Of a stretch of 64,000 nt of DNA, positions 57,592-64,000 are shown one piece after another. The position numbers and the translations under genes are program-made. The notes beneath the pieces were generated by a model. The model was not told where the DNA came from, searched no databases, and saw nothing but the letters and a program-made list of their open reading frames with translations. The first letter of the stretch is position 1. Every line of letters begins with the position of its first letter. Source of the DNA: Nocardia vinacea (GTDB lineage: Bacteria > Actinomycetota > Actinomycetes > Mycobacteriales > Mycobacteriaceae); NCBI RefSeq assembly GCF_035920345.1, contig NZ_CP109149.1:3906001-3970000 (forward strand), written 5' to 3'.

Positions 57592-58595
57592 GCACCGCGC
57601 CACCGGATCTACCCGTGCGGGAGGTCGGCGCCGAACCCGCTGTGATCGCGGTGTACTGGTACTCGCAGACCGGGCAACTGCGAGAGTGTCTCGAACATTT
57701 TCTCGAGCCGCTCGTTGCCGCAGGCTGCGAGGTCCGGTGGGTCGAAGTCACCACCTCCGGTGACTTTCCGTTTCCGTGGTCACTCGGTCGCTTCTTCGGT
57801 GTGTTCGCGGAGGCCGCCGATGCCGAGTCGACAGTGGACATCTCCGTCGGAGACGGCAGTCGGCAAGTCGGCGACGACGTGGACTTGGTGCTGGTCGCGC
57901 ACCAGGTGTGGTATCTGAACCCATCGATCCCGATGCGATCGTTGGTGCGGCGCTACCCCGAGCGGGTGACCGGTCTGCCCGTTGTGCAGTTCATCGCCTG
58001 CCGCAATATGTGGGTGTCCGCGGCGGTGAGTATGCGCAGCATGCTGACCGCCGCGGGCGCTCGCCCGGTCGGCGTGATCGCGGTGACGGATACCGCGAAT
58101 CAACTCGTGTCGCTGTTCACCACCCTGCGGTGGCTGCTGTTGGGACGGCGGGAGGCATCGTTCGGTCTGCGTGCCGCTGGTGTGCCCGATGCCGAGCATC
58201 AACGGCTGCGCAGGCTCGGACGACAATTGGTCGAGGCCGGCGCGGACACGCGGGGGCAGATCACCGCGGTGCTGCCCGAGGTATTGGCGCGGGCCGAATC
58301 GGCCCGCGAGAATGCCGCGGTAGTAGGTCCGGATCTGTTGGCGGGCACGGCCTTTCGGTTCGCGTCACGGCTGATCCGCCGGTACACCGAACCGGATGGT
58401 CTCGGCGAGAAAACAGCACTGGCCGTTTTCGTCGGTGCACTGGGCACGGGGATCGCACTCGGCCTGCCGGTGGCCACGGTGCTGCGCATCGCCTTCCGTC
58501 GGCGCGTGGACGCCGCCATCACGAGCTATCTCGACCGCGCGCTGTACGCGGTCGCCGACGACGCTGTGCCGGCCCGGCGCAGACACGAGGTGTGA
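57588..58595 (+). CDS. DarA-like dialkylresorcinol biosynthesis protein
   Basis: The 335-residue protein begins with a flavodoxin-like fold: VIAVYWYSQTGQLRECLEHFLEPL (in parts, 19-42), FPFPWSLGRFFGVF (about 61-74), HQVWYLNPSIPMRSL (about 104-118) and VVQFIACRNMWVSA (about 129-142). This series matches, as I recall it, proteins called dialkylresorcinol condensing enzyme DarA in Pseudomonas and Bacteroidetes. DarA works with a KAS III partner (DarB) in making the resorcinol ring; its precise step may be condensation, cyclisation or aromatisation. A hydrophobic helix near 280-300 (TALAVFVGALGTGIALGLPV) suggests membrane association. It overlaps the DarB-like gene by 4 bp. Confidence 0.82.
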   Translation: MSTAPPDLPVREVGAEPAVIAVYWYSQTGQLRECLEHFLEPLVAAGCEVRWVEVTTSGDFPFPWSLGRFFGVFAEAADAESTVDISVGDGSRQVGDDVDLVLVAHQVWYLNPSIPMRSLVRRYPERVTGLPVVQFIACRNMWVSAAVSMRSMLTAAGARPVGVIAVTDTANQLVSLFTTLRWLLLGRREASFGLRAAGVPDAEHQRLRRLGRQLVEAGADTRGQITAVLPEVLARAESARENAAVVGPDLLAGTAFRFASRLIRRYTEPDGLGEKTALAVFVGALGTGIALGLPVATVLRIAFRRRVDAAITSYLDRALYAVADDAVPARRRHEV

Positions 58596-58597
58596 CC

Positions 58598-60286
58598 ATG
58601 GCTGTCGACAACTGCGAAGTATTGATCGTCGGTGGTGGTCCGACCGGCCTGATCGCAGCACATCTGTTGGGCCGCAAGGGGATTCGCACTCAGCTGGTGG
58701 AGAGCCGATCGAGTGCGTCCACACATCCGCGGGCCACGATGGTCAATGTTCGTACCGCGGAAATACTCCGGGACCTCGAGCTGCTCGGTCCAGCGCAGAA
58801 GGTCGGCACCAGCCTGGAGGCGTCCAGCCGGGTCAGTTTCCACACCACCCTGGTCGGCGCTGAGCTCGGCGAGATCGACATGGTAGGAGACGCCGAGAAA
58901 CTCATGCGGACGGTGTCGGCGAGTCCGGTGCTGCCGCTGATCTGTCCGCAGAACGAGTTACAGACGCTCTTGCTGCGTGAGTTACCCAACTACCCCTCCG
59001 TCAGCGTCGAGTCGGGTGTGGAGATCACCGATCTGATCGTCGACCCCGATGGGGTCGGCGCGGTACGAGCGGACAATTCCGCGCTACGCGCTTCCTACGT
59101 GGTCCTCGCCGAGGGAATTCACGGTCGGTTGCGTGAGCGCATAGGCATCACAGTCCAGGCCTGCGCACCGCTCGGAACGATGTTGGACATCCATTTCACC
59201 GCCGATCTCGGCTCGACGGTCGCAGGCAAGGAGAGCGCCCTGTACTGGGTCATCAACGATGACATACAGGGGGTGCTCATCACCGTCTCGCCGCAGCGCG
59301 GTACCTGGCTGCTCGAGCTGACCGGCATCGACATCGACCCATCGGCGATGCCCGACAAAAGCGAATGCGAGCGCCTGGTCCGAATGGCCATCGGTGCGGC
59401 CGATATCGACATCACGATCGAGTCGGTCCGGACGTGGGCGATGGGTACGACGGCCGTCGACCGCTGGAGTGACGTCCACCAACGGGTATTCGTGGCAGGC
59501 GACGCGGCGCACAGCTTCCCGCCGACCGGTGGCTTCGGCATGAATACCGGCATCCAGGACGCGCACAACCTCGCGTGGAAGCTGCACGGTGTGCTGCGTG
59601 GCTGGTCGAGTCCGCGACTGCTGAACACCTACGAACCCGAGCGGCGGCCCGTCGCGGATTTCAACGCCGAGCGCAGCGTGCACAACGCCGTTGCCATGGA
59701 CGAGTTCTTCACATCGGCACGGTCGCTGATCGGATCCGGAAACGGATCGGGGCCCGAGATCAGCGATGCCGCCGCACTGGCCGACGGCATCGAACGACAA
59801 CGGCCGCATTTCGACTTCTACGGTCAGGCAAGGGGATTCGTCTACTGCACCGACGAAGACCACCCGCAGCCGGTTGTCGCGGACGTGGTCGAATATCTCC
59901 CCAGAGTGATAGTCGGTGCCGTCGCACCTCACGTGTGGCTGGAAGAGGATGGCCGGCGCACGGCTGTCACCGATCTGACCAACGGGGCCTTCGCGCTGCT
60001 GACTTCCGTCGAAGCCGCGCCCGAATGGCAGGACTCGTTCGGTGCATGGGCGTCGGTGCTCGGTGACATACCGCTGCGGGTATGGCCGGTGTCCCCGGTA
60101 CCGCGTCCGGACGCCTTACACGATTTCCGCGACGACGCCATCGGGGTCTTCGGTTTGTCCGACGCGGCGGCGGTCGTCGTGCGTCCCGACGGCCACATCG
60201 GCGCGATATTGCCCGGTGCGGATCCGCACGGCGAATTGGCCCGATACCTCAACTCGATACTCGGCGAGAAAGCGGTGACCGCATGA
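58598..60286 (+). CDS. FAD-dependent aromatic-ring monooxygenase
   Basis: This 562-residue flavoprotein of the phenol/PHBH hydroxylase type has the FAD motif VGGGPTG (11-17), a mid-protein DG-like loop, and GDAAHSFPPTGGFGMN (about 302-317), the second FAD-binding motif. The C-terminal part (about 420-562) resembles the thioredoxin-like domain of phenol hydroxylase-type enzymes. It should hydroxylate an aromatic ring with NADPH and O2. After a DarA/DarB system its natural target is a resorcinol ring, giving a trihydroxy or quinone product; that is inference. It begins 2 bp after the DarA-like gene. Confidence 0.92.
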   Translation: MAVDNCEVLIVGGGPTGLIAAHLLGRKGIRTQLVESRSSASTHPRATMVNVRTAEILRDLELLGPAQKVGTSLEASSRVSFHTTLVGAELGEIDMVGDAEKLMRTVSASPVLPLICPQNELQTLLLRELPNYPSVSVESGVEITDLIVDPDGVGAVRADNSALRASYVVLAEGIHGRLRERIGITVQACAPLGTMLDIHFTADLGSTVAGKESALYWVINDDIQGVLITVSPQRGTWLLELTGIDIDPSAMPDKSECERLVRMAIGAADIDITIESVRTWAMGTTAVDRWSDVHQRVFVAGDAAHSFPPTGGFGMNTGIQDAHNLAWKLHGVLRGWSSPRLLNTYEPERRPVADFNAERSVHNAVAMDEFFTSARSLIGSGNGSGPEISDAAALADGIERQRPHFDFYGQARGFVYCTDEDHPQPVVADVVEYLPRVIVGAVAPHVWLEEDGRRTAVTDLTNGAFALLTSVEAAPEWQDSFGAWASVLGDIPLRVWPVSPVPRPDALHDFRDDAIGVFGLSDAAAVVVRPDGHIGAILPGADPHGELARYLNSILGEKAVTA

Positions 60287-60777
60287 CCGACATTTCCCAG
60301 GACGACACCTCCGGCGTCGATCCGCAGCTTGCGGCGGATCTGCTCAGCAATGACCGGGGTCGGGTCAAGCGCGCAATCGAGAGCATCTCCGCACAGCGGC
60401 TCGCGGACCATCTCGAGACCGACACCGGCACAGCGGGTTTGGTCGCGGCATTCGATTTGATGCCGACGTTCTATCGCGGCGGTATGCCCGAGCGTGCGGT
60501 GATTCGCTGGGCCGTGACCCGGCGCTCGCACGGCAAACTCGAACGCGACGTCGAGCTGACCCCCGCCATCTGCACAATCGGTGAAAAGGGCGCCTTCTCC
60601 GCGCAACCGGCGGCGACACTTACCGCGCCCGCATCAGCGTTCGTCGCGCTTGCCTGCGGTGCGACGCGCGGTGTCGAGCTGATGTCGCGGGGTGATCTGC
60701 GGGTGGCGGGCAACGTGCAGCTCGCGATGAAGATGGAGCGCCTGTTCGATCTCGAGCCGAATGCGACATCGTCATGA
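60283..60777 (+). CDS. SCP2-like sterol/lipid carrier domain protein
   Basis: The 164-residue protein resembles SCP2 sterol-carrier domains: a helical N-terminus, then AVIRWAVTRRSHGKLERDVEL, ACGATRGVELMSRGDLRVAGNVQLAMKMERLF (in segments), where GDLRVAGNVQLAMKM matches the end of SCP2 domains. Such domains bind lipids or acyl-CoAs in a hydrophobic tunnel. Overlaps of 4 bp on both sides place it firmly in the cluster. It could shuttle a lipophilic intermediate or product between enzymes or to the membrane. Confidence 0.75.
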   Translation: MTDISQDDTSGVDPQLAADLLSNDRGRVKRAIESISAQRLADHLETDTGTAGLVAAFDLMPTFYRGGMPERAVIRWAVTRRSHGKLERDVELTPAICTIGEKGAFSAQPAATLTAPASAFVALACGATRGVELMSRGDLRVAGNVQLAMKMERLFDLEPNATSS

Positions 60778-62051
60778 GCGCGCCGAGCCTGCCGCGTGCG
60801 GTGACCGCCCGGCGCAGGGTCGCCATCACCGGGATCGGTGTGGTGTCGCCGGTGGGAAACTATCCCGGCGTGCTGTGGGACAACCTGCTCGAAGGCCGTT
60901 CGGGCGTGGGTCCCGTCACCACGTTCGACGTCTCGAACAAACGGGTTCGGATCGCGGCGACGGTCGATGATTTCGCAGCGACGGACTGGATGGAGCGCAG
61001 GGATGCCATCCGGTTCGATCGTTTCTGTCAGCTCGCGATGGCAGCTTCCGACCTGGCACTCAAAGACGCCGGTGAGCTCAGCGCCGATCTGTCCGACGTT
61101 GCGGTCATCATCGCCAGCGCACTCGGTGGGGCCGACACGATTCGCGCCACCGTCGGCAACGACCCGGACGGTGAACGGATCCCACCGACCTTCATCCCCG
61201 TGTCGATGTCCAACGTCGCCGCCTCGGTAGTGGCCCAACGCCACGATTTCGCGGGGCCGAGCTACGCGCCGAGCAGCGCGTGCGCGTCCTCGGCCGACGC
61301 CGTCGGCCAGGGCATGCGGATGATCAGGGACGGATACGCCGACGCGTGCGTTGTCGGCGGATCCGAAGCTTGTGTAAATCCCGTTATCATGGCCGGTTTC
61401 GCCAGCATGCGGGCATTGTCGCGGCGCAACGACAGTCCCGAGCAGGCCGCGCGCCCGTTCGACGCCGACCGCGACGGATTCGTGCTGGGCGAGGGCGCGG
61501 CGGTGCTGATTCTCGAGGATATGGATCGTGCCCTCGCGCGGGGAGCGACCATATACGCCGAGATCGCGGGCTACGGTCAAACGAATGACAGCCACCATCT
61601 GACCGCACCGAGGGCCGATGGTTCCAGTGCCGCCCGGGCGATCCGCATCGCGCTGCGCGACGCGGGCATCGCGACAACCGATGTGGACTACATCAACGCA
61701 CACGGCACCGGCACGATACTCAACGACCGCGCGGAAATGGCCGCGTTGCGTACTGTTTTCGGTGCTGATCTCGCGAAAACCGTTGTGGCTTCTACCAAAT
61801 CCATGACCGGCCACCTCCTCGGCGCGGGCGGCGCGTTGGAGGCCGCGATCGCCGCCCTGGCCGTCAAGACATCGATGATCCCACCGTCGGTCAATCTGGA
61901 CCAGGTGGCCGAGGACTGCACGGGCGCGTCGTTCGTCTCGGCATCGACCGAGTCCGATGTCGCTGCCGTGCTGACGAATTCCTTCGCATTCGGCGGCCAC
62001 AACTCGTCATTGGTCCTGCGCCGTAACGACCCTTACCGCACCGAGGAGTAG
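60774..62051 (+). CDS. FabF-like beta-ketoacyl-ACP synthase (KAS II)
   Basis: The 425-residue ketosynthase has Cys170 in SSACASSADA, His310 in NAHGTGT, Lys342 in STKSMTGH and His347, the complete KAS I/II set. It extends an acyl-ACP with malonyl-ACP. The N-terminus RRRVAITGIGVVSPVGN is normal. A cluster-specific elongating ketosynthase beside a KAS III suggests that the cluster builds or lengthens its own acyl chain before condensation. No separate chain-length factor is seen up to the right edge, so it is not a typical type II aromatic polyketide pair. It overlaps the SCP2-like gene by 4 bp. Confidence 0.93.
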   Translation: MSAPSLPRAVTARRRVAITGIGVVSPVGNYPGVLWDNLLEGRSGVGPVTTFDVSNKRVRIAATVDDFAATDWMERRDAIRFDRFCQLAMAASDLALKDAGELSADLSDVAVIIASALGGADTIRATVGNDPDGERIPPTFIPVSMSNVAASVVAQRHDFAGPSYAPSSACASSADAVGQGMRMIRDGYADACVVGGSEACVNPVIMAGFASMRALSRRNDSPEQAARPFDADRDGFVLGEGAAVLILEDMDRALARGATIYAEIAGYGQTNDSHHLTAPRADGSSAARAIRIALRDAGIATTDVDYINAHGTGTILNDRAEMAALRTVFGADLAKTVVASTKSMTGHLLGAGGALEAAIAALAVKTSMIPPSVNLDQVAEDCTGASFVSASTESDVAAVLTNSFAFGGHNSSLVLRRNDPYRTEE

Positions 62052-62054
62052 TCC

Positions 62055-62507
62055 ATGGAATTGAAGTTCGAAGGTGAAGTCACCGCGTCATTGCATCCTC
62101 CTCGCATGGTGGGCAACACCCCGCACGGAATTCGCATGTTCATCGAGGTCGGTGAGGGAAAGCTGGAGGGTGAGCGCATCAACGGGCGGGTGCTGCCCGG
62201 CGGTGGCGACTGGGTGCTGATCGGCACCGACCAGTGGGCGCGCGCCGATGTGCGCGCGCAATTCGAGACCGACGACGGTGCGATCATCTACGCGCAATTC
62301 GATGGGCTGATCGAGATGACCGACGCCGTGCAGACAGCGTTCGCGGACGGGGTGCCCACCGCATTCGAGGACCAATACTTCCGGGTACTGCCGCGCCTGG
62401 AGACCGGTGATCCCGACTACGAATGGATCAACCAGACGCTTTTCGTCGGTGAGGGCCGATTCACCGAAGGCTTTGGTCTGCAATACCGCTTCTACCGGAT
62501 CACCTGA
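62055..62507 (+). CDS. DUF3237-like beta-barrel protein
   Basis: This 150-residue protein begins MELKFEGEVTASLHPPRMVG and includes NGRVLPGGGDWVLIGTDQWARADVRAQFETDDGA (in segments), the pattern of DUF3237 proteins, small beta-barrels of unknown function. It lies 3 bp after the ketosynthase gene. By position it could act as a cyclase-like or binding protein that shapes a reactive polyketide intermediate; the sequence itself gives no catalytic residue I can assign. Confidence 0.75.
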   Translation: MELKFEGEVTASLHPPRMVGNTPHGIRMFIEVGEGKLEGERINGRVLPGGGDWVLIGTDQWARADVRAQFETDDGAIIYAQFDGLIEMTDAVQTAFADGVPTAFEDQYFRVLPRLETGDPDYEWINQTLFVGEGRFTEGFGLQYRFYRIT

Positions 62508-62545
62508 CCCGACCTGGCCGCCCCGCACAGTGTCACATCCTTCGA

Positions 62546-63385
62546 ATGTCTGAAAGTGAGGTGATCGGCCCGATGAATTCCTCGGATGCCGACTCGTCGT
62601 CGCGTGCGATCGACGTCCGGTCGGTGACTGTGCGAAGGAGGCGGAAAACGATCCTCGACGACATCTCGTTCACCGTCGGCCAAGGCTCGGTGACCGGTTT
62701 GCTCGGGCCCAGCGGCTGCGGCAAGACAACTCTGATGCGCACCGTCGTCGGCGTACAGAGGTTCTCGTCGGGCACGATCACCGTGCTCGGCCGGCCGGCC
62801 GGGCATCGGCGGCTGCGCCGTGACGTCGGCTACGTGACCCAGTCGCCGTCGATCTACGACGATCTGACCGTTCGGCAGAATGTCCGCTACTTCGGGGTGA
62901 TGTACGGGACGAAGGCCGAGTCGGTGGATCGGGCTATCGAGGACGTCGGGCTGCTCACCTACCGAGACACGCTGGCCGCCAAGCTTTCCGGCGGACAGCG
63001 TGCACGGGTGTCGCTGGCGTGCGCGCTGATCGCTCGGCCCAAACTACTGGTGCTCGACGAGCCGACCGTCGGCCTCGACCCGGTGCTGCGCCGTGACCTG
63101 TGGGCCTCCTTTCACAGCTTGGCCGATGGCGGCACGACGTTGTTGGTGTCCAGCCACGTGATGGACGAGGCCGAACGCTGTGATCGCCTGCTGCTCATGC
63201 GGGAGGGCAGCGTGCTCGCCGACTCCGACCCCGCGGGCTTGCTGCGGCGAACCGGAGCCGACACATTAGAGGGCGCTTTCCTGCGGCTGATCGAGTCCGG
63301 CGACGGAGCACGATCGTCCACCACCGTGAATTACGTTGCGACTCATCAGGTTTCCGAAGAGACCCGGCCGGAGGTTTCGTTGTGA
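62546..63385 (+). CDS. ABC exporter ATP-binding protein
   Basis: The 279-residue ATPase has Walker A GPSGCGKTT (about 53-61), signature LSGGQRARVS (about 148-157), Walker B LLVLDEPTVGLDP and the switch His in VSSHVMDEAERC. It is of the type that drives ABC-2 exporters of lipids, antibiotics or polysaccharides. The ATG at 62573 is an alternative start with a GAGGTG box upstream; the ATG at 62546 gives nine more residues. It overlaps the permease gene by 4 bp and lies 38 bp after the DUF3237-like gene, so export of the cluster product is likely. Confidence 0.93.
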   Translation: MSESEVIGPMNSSDADSSSRAIDVRSVTVRRRRKTILDDISFTVGQGSVTGLLGPSGCGKTTLMRTVVGVQRFSSGTITVLGRPAGHRRLRRDVGYVTQSPSIYDDLTVRQNVRYFGVMYGTKAESVDRAIEDVGLLTYRDTLAAKLSGGQRARVSLACALIARPKLLVLDEPTVGLDPVLRRDLWASFHSLADGGTTLLVSSHVMDEAERCDRLLLMREGSVLADSDPAGLLRRTGADTLEGAFLRLIESGDGARSSTTVNYVATHQVSEETRPEVSL

Positions 63386-64000
63386 ATGCCCACATGCTGT
63401 TGCACACCACCGCGCGTGTGCTCACCCAGATTCGCCACGACCGCCGCACGGTGGGGCTACTGCTCGTGGTGCCGAGCGTGCTGCTCACCTTGCTGCGCTT
63501 CGTCTTCAACGGTCGCCCCGATATCTTCGACCAACTGGGATTGATGCTGCTCGGCATCTTCCCGTATGTGTCGATGTTCATGGTCACCAGCGTCGCCATG
63601 CTGCGTGAACGCACCACCGGCACGTTGGAACGACTCATGAGCACGCCACTGTCGAAGATGGATCTATTGCTCGGCTACGGACTGGCCTTCGCCGCGGTCG
63701 CCGTGGTGCAGGCGGCGGTTGCGGCTACGGTCGCCTACCAGTTCCTGGGGCTCGAATCGCAGGGGTCCATCGCGGCAGTGCTGCTGATCGTCATCGCGAC
63801 GGCTGTGCTCGGCTCGTCGACCGGCCTGCTGACCAGTGCGTTCGCGCAATCGGAGTTCCAGGCAATGCAGTTCATGCCCGCGTTGGTGATCCCGCAGCTG
63901 CTGCTCTGCGGTCTCGTCTGGCCACGGGAGGAGATGAGCGGTTTCTTGCAGGGACTGAGCAACGTCGTGCCGTTGCGCTATGCCGCGCAGGGTCTCACGG
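63382..64000 (+). CDS. ABC-2 type exporter permease, 3' part outside window
   Basis: From GTG at 63382 the frame stays open to the right edge (206 complete codons). The first region VGLLLVVPSVLLTLLRFVF is a membrane helix, followed by LGIFPYVSMFMVTSVAML and the charged RERTTGTLERLMSTPLSKMDLLLG, the typical ABC-2 permease signature. More helices follow, and PALVIPQLLLCGLVWPREEM is the characteristic loop near the C-terminus. With the ATPase it should export the lipid-like product. Perhaps 30-50 residues are missing. Confidence 0.92.
   Translation, partial: MNAHMLLHTTARVLTQIRHDRRTVGLLLVVPSVLLTLLRFVFNGRPDIFDQLGLMLLGIFPYVSMFMVTSVAMLRERTTGTLERLMSTPLSKMDLLLGYGLAFAAVAVVQAAVAATVAYQFLGLESQGSIAAVLLIVIATAVLGSSTGLLTSAFAQSEFQAMQFMPALVIPQLLLCGLVWPREEMSGFLQGLSNVVPLRYAAQGLT

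Noticed and set aside
56151..64000. Classical type II aromatic polyketide cluster
   Set aside because: There is one FabF-like ketosynthase but no KS-beta chain-length factor, and the KAS III/DarA pair fits a resorcinol-lipid system better.

Overview
The window looks like chromosomal DNA of a high-GC mycolic-acid actinobacterium, most likely Nocardia or a close relative. Reasons are the strong GC bias at third codon positions, frequent GTG starts, 4-bp ATGA and 1-bp TGATG gene overlaps, many TetR regulators, and the mix of CoA-dependent lipid catabolism genes, P450/[3Fe-4S] ferredoxin pairs and mycofactocin-type proteins. I see no rRNA, tRNA, insertion sequence, integrase or CRISPR array. Species and substrates are inferred, not read from the sequence.

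Layout. 0-4.5 kb: a cut-off crotonase-like gene, an enoyl-CoA hydratase, a secreted hydrolase and a zinc-type alcohol dehydrogenase, each gene or divergent pair with its own palindrome. 4.5-51 kb: a large catabolic island. It holds a carboxylesterase, a secreted protein, a thioesterase, a branched-chain-type ABC importer with a fused LivH-LivM permease, two amidohydrolases, a FadD3-like CoA ligase, a luciferase-like monooxygenase, a MftC-like radical SAM protein with an SDR, a TauD-type dioxygenase, a LuxE-like/LuxC-like pair, and an aldehyde dehydrogenase/CoA-transferase/thiolase operon. It continues with a nine-gene operon (32882-40853: two SDRs, ferredoxin, P450, OB-fold/thiolase fusion, hydrolase, DoxX protein, two 3-hydroxyisobutyrate dehydrogenase-like proteins), an MFS/MarR pair, a P450/ferredoxin/CoA-ligase operon, paired acyl-CoA dehydrogenases with an SDR, and a TetR gene divergent from a phosphatase. 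51-55.5 kb: a Rieske oxygenase, an amidase and two TetR regulators.

A recurring inverted repeat, consensus GAGAAT-N3-ATTCTC, lies in front of most island transcription units from 4.5 to 50.4 kb. It is often doubled with about 22 bp between centres. I did not find it in the outer regions. It suggests one regulon, with the TetR protein at 49673-50368 as the best candidate regulator. Read together, the genes suggest import or hydrolysis of a lipid-like substrate, P450 hydroxylation, alcohol and aldehyde oxidation, CoA activation, beta-oxidation by paired acyl-CoA dehydrogenases, and carbon-carbon cleavage by thiolase or Ltp-type aldolase proteins, as in steroid side-chain or terpenoid catabolism.

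56.1-64 kb: a separate biosynthetic cluster that continues past the right edge. It encodes an acyl carrier protein, a KAS III-type ketosynthase, a DarA-like dialkylresorcinol protein, an FAD aromatic hydroxylase, an SCP2-type protein, a FabF-like ketosynthase, a DUF3237-like protein and an ABC exporter. This is a candidate dialkylresorcinol-type lipid pathway with unusual accessory genes.

The two most unusual items are this cluster and the MftC-like protein (17729-18757), which keeps the radical SAM cysteines but has lost the C-terminal auxiliary-cluster cysteines and has no precursor-peptide gene nearby.
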